Part shown: positions 10,750 to 21,400 of the stretch, one piece after another | Layout of the letters: every line of letters begins with the position of its first letter | How positions within the stretch are numbered: the stretch's first letter is position 1 | From: Zarea fungicola | Taxonomy: Eukaryota; Ascomycota; Sordariomycetes; Hypocreales; Cordycipitaceae | NCBI GenBank assembly: GCA_900169235.1 | Contig: FWCC01000177.1 | Location: 186,001 to 250,000, forward strand | Direction of reading: 5' to 3' | Length of the DNA: 64,000 nucleotides | Position numbers and translations under genes: made by a program | The notes under the pieces: model-generated | What the model saw: the letters and a program-made list of their open reading frames with translations, nothing else | The model's database searches: none | Told to the model about the DNA's origin: nothing

Positions 10750-12373
10750 ATGGAGCCGTCTCTACGTCGTGCGGCGCAGAGCCTATGTGGCCAATGCACA
10801 ACAGTTCTTCGCGCCCGACTCGCCCCGACAGGCCCTATCAGGCAACTGGCGACCATCTCGAGCCTCTCCAAGACGGCAGTAACCAGCAAGCCAACAGCGA
10901 AAGCAGCAACACCAGCGACCGCAACGACCGCGGCTCGAGAGTACTCTTCTCAATCGGCGCCGTCTTTTAGCTTCAAAAACTCCGACAAGCCTCCTGTGGC
11001 CACCTCTGTCAAGCTCTCCCAGGATGACCTTTTCCACTCCTTTTCCGAATCTCCCGAGCCCGAATTTCGACGACGAGCCGCCTTTATGCGCCAACATGCA
11101 TACTGTCCTCACCCAGATCACAAGCCGACCAAGATGGCCATCGATAACGACGGTGCGGAGCAGCAGACCGGCGACATGGCGCCTGCTCATGTAGACTTTG
11201 AGTGCCCTGACTGCGGTGTCCCAGTGTACTGCAGCAAGGAGCACTGGATGGACCATTACGAGGAGCATCTGAAAGTCTGCGACACCATTCGACAAATCAA
11301 TGAAGACGACCATGATTTGCGCTCTGGACGAGTCTTTCACGAGGCGAACTTGCCTGATCTTCCGCTCGATGAAGCCGCCGTAAACATGACAAACTGGGAC
11401 ACTTTCATGTACACTCGCGAATTCAATGCCGTCGACTCGGACCGAGGCATGCGTCAAATCACTCGGCTCTTGACATATCCCGTCACAATTGGAAGCGTTC
11501 TTCACGAGCTCACCCCTTACAGTCTTCAAGCCGGAGGGCGTCTCACGACAGAGGGCCTCAAGAGTTTTAGTGGTAAGTGACAAATACCGCCCTGACGCTC
11601 CTCAGCATACACGATAGCTAATCGTAGCAGCTCTGAGATATAACCTCCATCCTGGCCGATCTGGACGCGGTGCCACAATCCAAACGCTTCGCCCTGAGCC
11701 CCCGCCTGTTCGGGTATTTGTCCTGGGAGCCCGCGCTGAGTCCTCTCTGCCTCGATCAACCTGGATCCAGCTGGCGCATCTGTTCCCAGAATCCAGGCTG
11801 CATCTCATTATGATTGGCCCTGAGAGCATGGCTAACCGAGATGATGAATTCCCGCTTCCCGAGCGAACCCCCGCCAATCCCTTTGGTGCCATTGTCGAGG
11901 ACAGAGTATGGTACAAGATGAAGATCAGCACCATTGTGGACTACTACCACACTATCCACAAGACTGGCCACTTTGCTCCTTACGATCCTTACTTTGACTG
12001 CTTCGTTTTGTTCCACCCCGGTCTTGGCCATCCCGCCAGCAGCCATGAGTGGGAAGAGACGTTGCCCCTTCTTTTGGAGACCAAGGTGCCCATTATCAGC
12101 ACTGGGTACACCCAGAGGGATCTGGACCGTGATGTCGAATGGGTCCGCAACAAGTCTGGCGGCGAGTTTGATATTCTTCTGGAGCCTGGTGAGAACAAAT
12201 TCAGGAGTCTGCGCTGGGATCTCAACGATGCCGATCCCCAGGATATCTCCTGCGGCAACTGGGGTGTGTGGGCGTTCCGTGGCAAGAGGTCAGTTCAATT
12301 TTCACTGCCATATTTCACGTACTTTTTTCTAACCATTTTATTCAGATACGAGACGACAACCAAGGAAGAGTAG
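10750..12373 (+). CDS. MSS51: Mitochondrial COX1 translational activator Mss51
   Basis: Matrix/inner-membrane protein that activates COX1 mRNA translation and couples it to complex IV assembly in yeast. Exons 10750-11572, 11631-12288 and 12346-12373 give 502 residues. An Arg/Ser/Ala-rich, acid-poor N-terminus is consistent with a mitochondrial presequence. The zinc-binding region has C119-PHPDH and then a MYND-like cluster starting at C152 (CPDCGVPVYCSKEHWMDHYE). The downstream MSS51 C-terminal domain is clear (NMTNWDTFMYTREF, LTYPVTIGSVLHELTPYSL, MIGPESM, FHPGLGHPASSHEWEETLP). The final exon is 28 nt and adds YETTTKEE. All junctions keep phase. Confidence 0.93.
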
Positions 12374-12775
12374 AAAACGAGATGTAAGTGTGATTATTCA
12401 GACGCTGGCAAGCGCTCTTGTATTCTATCTACAAGTAGTATGTAACTGTATGTACAACAGATAGCGAAAATAGACCAAGCTCCAAACATTGAAATTTTTG
12501 TTTTCTCTTATTCTTGTCTTTCCAGCTTGACCATCTGTAGTCACGTAATTATACGAGTCGCTGGCTTGCCTGGCAGTTGCTGGTGTGGGTAGCTTCAGCG
12601 GGCCGCATCGTCCAGCGGGACAGGGCGCTGTAACTGTAGTCTGTCGCCTCCAACATTACCCTCAACTTCAACACAACCTACGACTCCCTCCCGCCTTGAA
12701 TACGGCAGTCCGCACTCACACAGTCAGCTGTGCAGTGGCATGAGGCACCGTTCACCACAGTAGCGCGACTTTGCA
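12374..12775. promoter_or_regulatory. Intergenic, promoter of PXA gene
   Basis: 402 bp between MSS51 and the next gene on the same strand. The right half is pyrimidine-rich (ccctcaacttcaacacaacc), typical of a fungal 5' leader. No other feature is seen. Confidence 0.45.
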
Positions 12776-15700
12776 ATGAGCAGCGCCTCGGTAGCCGCTC
12801 CTCCTGCGAGGCTTGCCGCCCCTCGCACTCGACCCTCTGCCGCGCAACAGCAACGAGATGGCACAGCCGCTGGAGATGGGCGGCGCCCAGACCGGTCGAA
12901 TGCGATGGATCCGTTGTCCGACAGGGCGACTCTAATGCTCATCCGTCGTGTTCTCTGTCCCCAGAACCTCGGCGACAAGGGCCGCGACGTGGTACAACCG
13001 ATTGAAGAGCTGCTGCCGTCCCTCACGAGCCGAAACGAAGTCGACCTGCAGCTCTATGCATTCCTGGCCATCATTATACGCGAGTCTGTGCAGGCTTGGT
13101 ACAATAAGATAACGCCCGACGAGACATTCGTCGCAGAGGTCCTGCAAATCATTGCTCACTGCAGTAGAGCGCTTGAGCAGCGGCTCAGGAATCTGGACGT
13201 CGAGAGCTTGGTGCTGGACGAGATACCTGATCTACTGGATAGACATATAACGGGTACGTGCAGGATATATCCCATTTTTAACCATTATTGTATTGGTTAC
13301 TAACACGGGCTTTAGCATATAGAACAAGTCACAATCCCATCTCGCAAGAGCCAGTCATTGTGAATCCGCGCGAGGTGTATCATGCCCTCTGCCCGCTGCC
13401 ACAGCTCTCTCCTGTACCTCAACCAGGTGACCAAAGGTCTATTGAAGAGCAAAAGGAGAATGAAGCGGCGTACCGACAGCTTCTTGTACAGGCAATACTC
13501 TCCATTCTTCTACCGACGGAGGACTTGGAGAATCCCTGCTTGACCGCCATTGTCCGGCAAATCTTCTCAGAGCTAATCGTCGGCAACATTATTGCCAACA
13601 AGGCGTCGGAACCCTGGCTGCTCTATGAGAGCATTTGCATATCAGCACGGGTGCTCGGAGAGAAGAAGACGCGGGCCACGCAAAGAATGATCTCGGGCAC
13701 TCATACGGTCCCAGTCAAGGTCAAGGGTAAGAGGGAGCGCATAAAGTGGTCGGCGCAAGCCATATTCCTAACACTGGTCCACCTGGTGGTCCTGGTCTTC
13801 TCATCCGTGCGGCTACTGATAATATCACTGGTGGCATCGTCATCGCTGCCTCTCCGTCAAACGGCAGTGGGATCTTCTGGTAAGACGGCAGGCTCCGGTG
13901 AGCGCCGCAGGTCACTTGACGGAGGCGATGACGACAAGCCTACAAAGGTGCCAGTCTTGGCTTTCAAGGCTTGGCAGTGCGCAGGAAACTTGATTGAGTT
14001 AAATTCGCGAATGCCGTGGCTTTCTGGATTCCTATCATTGATACAGTATCAAGCTGTCCATGGCCCCGGAGGACTAGTCAGCCTCAACAGTCCACTTGAC
14101 CGGTAAGTCGTATCATTTTATTTCGTCATCGTTACTGGCCCGTAAATCCGTCTGCTCTCACCACAGTCACTTTGAACCATGCACAATATTTACATAATCC
14201 CGCATTCTACCGATATCACGGGGTCAGTGTCCTGGAGCCAGGCACACCGACAAGAAACAAGGGCACGTCCCGTCCCGAAGCTGGCCAACCCCAGGATGGC
14301 TTCCTCACCGGTGTCATGCTACAGCGCCATAAAGTTCATATATGAGCGCCAAAAAAAATATTAGTCGACACCACGGTGTGGTAGTATCACCTGGCAACAA
14401 CGTTATTTGTTGTTCCAGATGTAGCCCACCGAAGTCGTTTTCTGCGAAGCCTTAGCTTCTAGCATATTAGCCAATGGTAGCGCAAAAGTTGCCCTTTGCT
14501 CTGCGATTGATCGATAGAGTGGTCCATCCCCACGAAGCCATCCAACCACATATCATCATGGTCCCGTTTTACGCGCCGAGCTTTGCAGGGGTGGCTTGCA
14601 CAGCTCTCCGCGAAAATCTCGCTGGCACGCTATTCTTCCGTTGCCGTCGGGATGCCGGTCATTTGTCACTTTCTTCGTTTTGTGGCCGGGAGGAACAACA
14701 CTATTATAGCGTCGTCACGTTTTTCCTTCATCAAGGTTGGATGGGAGACTTCTTCTCATGCTATGCTGGGGAGGGGGGCGCTAACATGATGGCCCCGAGG
14801 AGGGCGAGAGATTGGAGATTTCGCACCAGTGTGCGAATGTCACCTCGTCTACGCTATTGTACCACGGACACCTGGAGGCGTTTCTGTGTACTCCCTGGGA
14901 TGACATGCTTGGCGCCGTGTGGCAACGCCTGCATTCCCCCCTGCTGCGTGTACAAAGATTGAGCTGCACTGTTGCGCAGGGCATGGTACTATGCGCGCGC
15001 GTGTTAGAGGTGATGCTGTCGTTTCTCCATGAGGCATATGCGCAACAAAGGAAACAGGGATCCTGGCCGTTATATGGGAAGTCAAGCCACAATATAGAAG
15101 GCACCTTCCTAAAGGAAGCCCTGCCTCGGCAATTCGCCATGAAGGATGCCACACCTCGAATGACGGTTTATGGTGGTTTTCGATCAAGCCCACGTTCAAC
15201 ACCACCAACACTTATACCTGCCCTCACACACACACACACACACACCATCTCTTTAGCTTCTTTCAAGCTTCCCATCTAATTGGCATCCCCCCTCTACCTC
15301 TCCACCCAACCCACACAAATCATACACAAGACACTATCAAGCGGGCCGAAGGGACAAGAAACGGACCGCTAGGAACAAAAAGTTTAAACGAGAGACACAA
15401 ACACACACACACACACATACCCCTGCTAACACGAGAGGCTTTTTTTTTTCTTCTTCCACACGTGTAGACTACTCTCCCACCACATTCAGCAGCTCTTTGC
15501 GGCGTCCCATCTGCCGAACCTGCTGCGGACCCTTCGGGGCGTGCTCTTCCCCAACAACGCGCCGGGCAAGTCGTCGCTCGCCGCCCCGTCATCTGATGCG
15601 GAGCTCGTGGCCCTTCGACGAAGAGCGGCGAGCGCTCTGCTGGGCCTGATTCCGGCTAGCGTCGCAAAGGTGTACTTTGGCAGGAAGAAGAGTGATGAGG

Positions 15701-15870
15701 GCAACAAGGGCATGATGGTGGACGACATGGAGGGTCTGCTCATGGTGTTGAATGACGAATACTGTAATAAACACCTCATGTATGGCGTACTGGAGCTCAT
15801 CCTTGTGCGGTTGATGCCAGAGCTCAGTGAAAAGGGCGTTGGTGAGCTCTGGGAAGAACGATTAGGCTAA
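12776..15870 (+). CDS. PXA-domain membrane protein (sorting-nexin-associated)
   Basis: Exons 12776-13253, 13316-14102 and 15468-15870 give 555 residues. The PXA (PX-associated) domain, otherwise known from SNX13/14/19/25, starts at about residue 45 (MDPLSDRATLMLIRRVLC) and includes LQLYAFLAIIIRESVQAWY and LTAIVRQIFSELIVGNIIANK. A hydrophobic stretch at about 305-335 could be one membrane helix. The third exon supplies the domain's C-terminal part (SHHIQQLFAASHLPNLLRTL, VLFPNNAPG, LLGLIPASVAKVYFG). The join across the 1,365 bp intron 14103-15467 is well supported: donor gtaagt, branch-like tgctaac, acceptor gtgtag, and the frame closes exactly (CG|A, giving DRLLSHH). A role in endosomal or lipid-droplet trafficking is inferred from the family only. 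Met44 is an alternative start. Confidence 0.85.
15225..15245. repeat. (CA)n microsatellite
   Basis: Uninterrupted CA dinucleotide run within the giant intron of the PXA gene. Confidence 0.95.
15401..15417. repeat. (AC)n microsatellite
   Basis: A second AC run, 156 bp downstream of the first, in the same intron and about 50 bp before its acceptor. Confidence 0.95.
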
Positions 15871-16769
15871 ACTTTTTTTTTTACTTGTATACCCCCCCAA
15901 GGTTATGAAACTCTAATGATACTATAATGATACCCTTATTCAAATATGGCAACTTTCAAGGTCATAGTAAATCAAGGGCAAGTAAATCAAGGACAGAGTA
16001 ATAAAAAGAGGCCGTTTCTGAGTATCGAGCCTGCTCGGTATCATTGTTGCAAAATAATACTAACTAGACAAGCTGTCAAATGAAAAAGAGTGAGGTGGAA
16101 AGAAAATAAAAGAAAAATGAAACCCAGAGTATCGCTACTATTTCCGTATATGTCAAATCAAACTCTCAGTCCAACCCAATCTGATCCCAAACAACTACAA
16201 ACACTAGGGAAAAAAAAAAGCAACGCGGGAAAAGGAAATTTCTTGCCCCGCCATCAATATCAAATTAGTAGCCACAGGAGTTTGCAGGGCAAGATGTGCC
16301 AAAGTACTCGAGAGGGTGAAGAAGGCGTGATTTCGTCGTCATCTTCCTCCCTAACAGATGTCTTTGTCATGTCTTTGCGCCCACACCAAAAAAAAAAAAA
16401 AGATATCTTTCGCCAGCTCGTCGCCGAGTAAAATAGTCCGTTGCCAGACGTATAAAAAAAAGAGTCGCCTCCAAATCTTAAGTTTTTCTTTCTCTTCCCA
16501 GATCCGCCCGATTCTGTATGCAAAAATATGCGTTTCGTTCTTCCCTCCTTACCACTCATTCTGATGCCGTTTCCCAATGAAGCTTGCGCAAAATGTCTTG
16601 GGCGAATCAACAAGTTACCCTCCTCCGCTCGCTAAAGACCTCCATAAATGAAAATAAATGAAAATGAAAATGAAAATGAAAGGACTAAACAACGTGAAAA
16701 CAATGGGAAAAAAACAAATATCAATCTGCCACCCGTGGTATTCATAAAACCATCGCGCGTACTTGACAA
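15871..16769. other. Convergent 3' intergenic region
   Basis: About 0.9 kb between convergent genes. It is AT-rich with several A or T homopolymers (15871-15883, 16209-16220, 16387-16400) and a GAAAAT tandem repeat near the right end. No coding signal is seen on either strand. Confidence 0.5.
16646..16681. repeat. GAAAAT tandem repeat
   Basis: Several near-perfect copies of a six-base unit (gaaaat, with ataaat variants) lie in the 3' flank of the CENP-B-like gene. Confidence 0.85.
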
Positions 16770-18445
16770 TCAATTCTTTTGATCGCCACCAGCAGTGATC
16801 AACTCCATATCCCCTTCAGGAATCCGGGTCAAACCTGTAGATGCAGATGTAGTGTGAGAGAATTGGTTTGACTGTATTTGGAGCTTCTTTGTCAATTTCA
16901 TAATGGTAGAGTATTCCCTGTCAAATTGGCCAGCCTGGTCCAGGTTCTGCAGATAGCTGAGTAGAGTAACGGCTGCACGCTGTGCATCCTCGGGACTAGG
17001 TCCTTCTTCGGAAATATCCATTGTAGGCTCGTCGTCGTCATTGATCCCAGTCATCTTGGTAGAAACAATAGATTTGTTTCCATTTCGTCGTAGAGTGGGA
17101 AGAGTGGGCATTGCCACTGCAACGGGAGACTCTTGCTTGCATGGTGCCGGTGCAGTGGAAGGCGGCAGATTCCTTGGCGTCATTAGGTTACCCTCGGTGA
17201 GCTGATTCTCAGTATACTGCAAGTTCAAAGACGGAATAGTGGTTTCCCGCTTCCTCTCATATCCAAAGTTTGGATCCAATGGAAACCCTGCGGCCTGTCC
17301 GTCTTGTGAAAATCCAAACTGTCCAGCAGAGCTGTTAAAGTCTGAGGAGAAGGAAGATGCTGGGTTGTCTGTCAACGATGCCTCTGAATGAGAAGCAAAA
17401 GGTCGGTAAACAAACTCGCAGTCTCCCCTGGCTCGCAGATCATCGTCGCTCCGGCATCCAGACAGGGGTGATGTGTCTGCTGAGGGCGATGATGGCGAGA
17501 TGCTATAGAGCCTGGCAGACATGGACAAGTGCTCGGGAATATTTGACTCGGAAGCGCGGCGCAACGGGCCAGGCATTCCAAGGGAGTATCGTTGCTTAAA
17601 TCTATTTAGCCAATTTGGCGTCAGATTATTCAGAATCGCCTGTCGATTGTCGCTCCCGCGCGCGAACCTTTGAGCTTGTTGCATTATATCGCTGTCGGTC
17701 ATTTCAATCCCACGTTCTCTTTGTCTCCTGACATAGTTGCTGAGAGTGCGGTCAAAGTCGGGGTTCTTGCTAACAGAACGTTTTGCGTTATCTTTCTCGG
17801 TTTCTCCCTTGAGAAACAATTCTTTGTTGCGCAAAACTTTTGACACGGTACTAGAATCAAATGTTAGATACTGCTCATATAAGAGGCAACCTGTATATCA
17901 CACCTTCGCTCCACTCCAAACATTGTACCAATGTCGGCCTGCCTGAGTTTGGGATTGTCTTCATGATACTGGCACATTGCTCTCTTTTGCTCGAATGACA
18001 ATGTTCTCCGCTGCTTCTCATTGACAGTTTTGATCGGTTCACTGGAGACTGGTACAGGTGCAGGGGCGATGGTATTGTGCGGCATAGAGTAGCTATTTGT
18101 CTGCGAGTGCTGGATTAACTCACTGGGCCACGCTGTGTTCAACGAAGGCAGTTGCTGGTGTGTCATTGGAGGGCCAGCTTGTAACATTCGATGATGGTGC
18201 TGCTGTTGGTGTTGTCGGTGTGGAACCGATGAAGGCAGTCCGGAAAGAGGCTGCTCTGAGGGCATGCCATGTGGAATGTAGCTGCCAAAGTGCGCATAAT
18301 CACTCATTGGACTGTCTCCGTACGGGCTTTGGCTGTATGGGCTAGTTGTACTGGACCAGGACTCCTGGGCGTAGCTGCTTGGAGTTATTACGGTGCTGTT
18401 ACCAGGCAGCTCGTCCGTGTGAGTGACAGCTTGCCTCATCTCCAT
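16770..18445 (-). CDS. CENP-B/Tc5-type HTH DNA-binding protein
   Basis: Exons 17905 region down: 17904-18445 and 16770-17850 (53 bp intron, phase 2) give 540 residues from the first in-frame ATG. The N-terminal 135 residues are Gln/Pro/Ser-rich and unstructured. A CENP-B N-terminal (psq-like) helix-turn-helix spans about 140-200 (LSFEQKRAMCQYHEDNPKLR, DIGTMFGVERSTVSKVLRN), directly followed by an HTH_Tnp_Tc5/CENPB-type domain at about 210-270 (DFDRTLSNYVRRQRERGIEM and LTPNWLNRFKQRY). There is no DDE transposase domain, so this is a domesticated, pogo-like DNA-binding factor; fission yeast Abp1/Cbh1/Cbh2 are distant relatives. The C-terminal part is low-complexity with a short conserved-looking helix (DAQRAAVTLLSYLQNLDQAG). 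The frame stays open upstream of the chosen ATG to a possible acceptor (catag), so a short 5' exon is possible. Exact targets are unknown. Confidence 0.8.
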
Positions 18446-21400
18446 AAGTTCCCAGGCAGTGTCTGGCCGTAGACTGCGTTGAACTATCTATGAGGTGATG
18501 TTAGAATCAAGCTGCATGCCTAGAACAAGCTCCATGGTGCCGTATGTGTGAATAAAATGAGACAGTGACAAAACAGGAGGGCATACTTCATCAGATTCCG
18601 GCCCCAGAGGGTTCGCTAGAGGGCATACAGAAGTCTTGTTGCAAGTGATGGCGCAAAATCTCTGGAATGCTTTGTCAAGGATCTGACACAGTTGTCTGGT
18701 CCAAAGCCCCAGCTGGTAGCCACTGTAATAGTAATTTTGCTACTATTTCAGAGATTTCTTTGTGCAAGACTGAGTCACCAGACGGTGGCTGTATACTAGG
18801 TGTGTTCTGGCACCGATCCTCTGAGACAGCAAAATAAGACGGCCGAAACGCAGATACTTAAAAGTCTGCTGTGAGACAAGTGGTAACGAGAGCTTATCTA
18901 AGTTCTCTTCTACTGGGAGATGAACTGTTGTTGTGCTTGTCTGCTGGTTTGCACTGAACTTGGTCGAGCTGGAGGAGCTTGCCAATGAGCGGACTGCGAG
19001 GTGAGAAATAGACGTCGCAGGAAATAAGGACGTAGATGATGAAATGCTACTTGAGCACTATGATGGTGTATTGTAGGCAGAACAAGACGTGGTAGAAAAG
19101 AGACAAAGTTGTTTCTATCCCCGTTTCACAGAACGTTGGAAAGAGTCTGGGGTCAGAAAAGGACAAGATGTGATGAGACGGCGTAGCGTTAATACTTGTA
19201 TGGCTTGGGGCAGATGTTGGCAGTCCTTTCCTAGCAACTGATGCAAATACACAAGGACCCCCCTGTCTAGCCCATGGCCTCCGCAGAGGCTTCCGGGGAG
19301 AAGCAGGGGATCTGATTTGCAGCTCAAAAGAATGAAATGGCCCATTGAAAGCTTAGAGGAGAAGGGTGTGAAGGAAGATTCGGGAGGGGGTGTGACAGTA
19401 GCACGGTTTTGTATCCACCCCATTTGGTGTAGACCGACTGATTGGCACTTTGCGTGTACTGGTAGCTTGTCACCAGGCTCACAGACTGGCGCCCGGAACA
19501 TTTGCCCATAATTATGTGCTTCATGGCTAAGCTGCCGAATACAAGCTTGTACCTCCCATGTCGGGAGGAACAGCACAAAGAAGAGGCGGCAGAGAGTTGT
19601 TTCGAGCCTGGCCCCCAATTATCGCTCCGTTAGTCTCCGTCTCTTTGAGCGCCAGTAAATAAAGTAACGACGCTGTTAGCCGTGTTGAAATACGTCGGTA
19701 GCTTCAAAGAGAAATCCGTTCAATACTTGAGGCGTACGTGGAGAGTCGAAAGTACTGTATGCCTTATTCCTGCATGTACTTCCCTTCTGGCGGTTTTGCT
19801 GACCGTCATCCGCCACGACCAGTGAAGGAAGCGAGATGAGTGTCTGCTCTTGTTTCGCTGGTCAGGTGCGGCGCAGGTACGGCACCCGACGGACAGTGGG
19901 ATTCTCACACAGGCAGCTTACTCAAAAGCTGAGCGCACATGTGGCTCTGAGGTATGCCATTTGCTGTAGACCGAAGGGAAATACTAGCCAAGGCCGCTAT
20001 CATTGGAAGACGTGATGGCAAAAGGCAACGCCCCCACTGACAGCCATACATGACCTAAAACTGTTTTTGCAAGTACACCAATCCGCTGCAGAGCTTTGAG
20101 AGTCAGCAGGGCAAGTCGGCTAGTTGGTAGACTTTTTCTACCAATGTCGTAGCATGAAGGCCGGTGTGAGTGGACATCTTACAAGGGTTCACCTTGTCTT
20201 GTTAGCTGGCCCACACTCTTCCTAGGCGCCCGTTGGCGATGATGACGGCCCAGTAGTGATTAAATTCCGCTTTTTAATACAAGCCAAGTTGGCAGCCTCG
20301 CATTGCCGACACCATTGTTGGCCGCGTATTTTGTTGTTTTGCGCAGGCAGTCTAAACAGAGGGTCATCCAGTTGGCAATTAAAGTCATTGGCTTGACAAT
20401 TCTGGCAGCGCTCCCGTGCCAGTAAACGACAGTGTGCGAGTACAGCGGCTTTTCATCGGTACGGACGGGAGACGAGGCTACGGCGATGTTTGCTTTATTG
20501 ACTCAGTACCGAGATGTGTGGTTAGGAAACGCTGGGGGTTTGGCAAGTTTTTCCTAAGCCTGTGGCTTCCTGGCCCGTCTTCCGCGACCCTGGCTCACAA
20601 AACCCGGGTTATAACAAAGTTTTGCAATACGGTTGCAAGTTATGTGGCAGGGCTGTCAGGAAATCAAGAACATGGTAACTCCCGCTCAGATCGGAGCAGT
20701 GTGCAGTCGTTTGCGTGGTCAAGGCGCAGGCATCAAATATATCTCTTAGGGCAATAATACCATGTTCCAGGCGGCGGCGCCACGCAGTAAGGGCGAACAA
20801 GCCTAATTCAAAGGCCTACTAAGTAGCATGCTTTATTGTGCTCCATCCTGGTCGTTCATGCCAAGTGATATTGCCAACCCAAACACGCCACAGATGCACA
20901 TTTCGCGTGGCTTGTAGCTGCACTGTACATGGACGGGCAGCAGAATATTCCAAAAAAGAAAAGTCGGAGTAGGCTGCTGGCCACCTCCTTTATCTTTCGT
21001 AGTGGTGTCTTGCAGCTCTGCTCTCCCCTATGGATGATACGCTATGTCATGCAGGATGAAGCTACGGCAGGTGTTGCGTAGCGAGCAGAAAAGCGGCACT
21101 TTGGTTGTACAGGGCTGGCCGGTGGAAATGATTTTCGTCTCACCGGCATAACCGTAGCTGTCGACAAATTTTAACCGGGACAATACTTGGATCTAATCGA
21201 AAACAGCCGAAAGCGGATGGCAGTTGGGCAGGACAAGATGGTGGAGGTGGTGTCGACTGGTGTGGGTGCCAGGAACCGGCAAAAGAGGTTTCCGACAAGA
21301 GCGCGCGTTCTCTTCCTTGTACTGACTATGCCTGATGCACATACTAGTATGTACACACTCTAAGTACCTCGCGGGCCAAGCAGCTGTTGGAGGATGTTTG

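Larger units (their letters stand above)
14103..15467 (+). other. Giant intron of the PXA gene
   Basis: 1,365 bp intron, roughly 15-20 times the usual size in this window (about 50-100 bp for most coding introns). Its donor is gtaagt and its 3' end has a tgctaac branch-like site about 40 nt before the acceptor tag. A second plausible acceptor (caccacag, ending at 14166) lies 64 nt into it, but using it leads to a stop codon within about ten codons. The interior has two CA microsatellites (15225-15245 and 15401-15417) and no recognisable element or terminal repeats. Confidence 0.75.

Noticed and set aside
12601..12660. Possible tRNA-like GC-rich stretch upstream of the PXA gene
   Set aside because: No B-box (GGTTCRANYCC-type) and no fold with acceptor pairing that I can draw.
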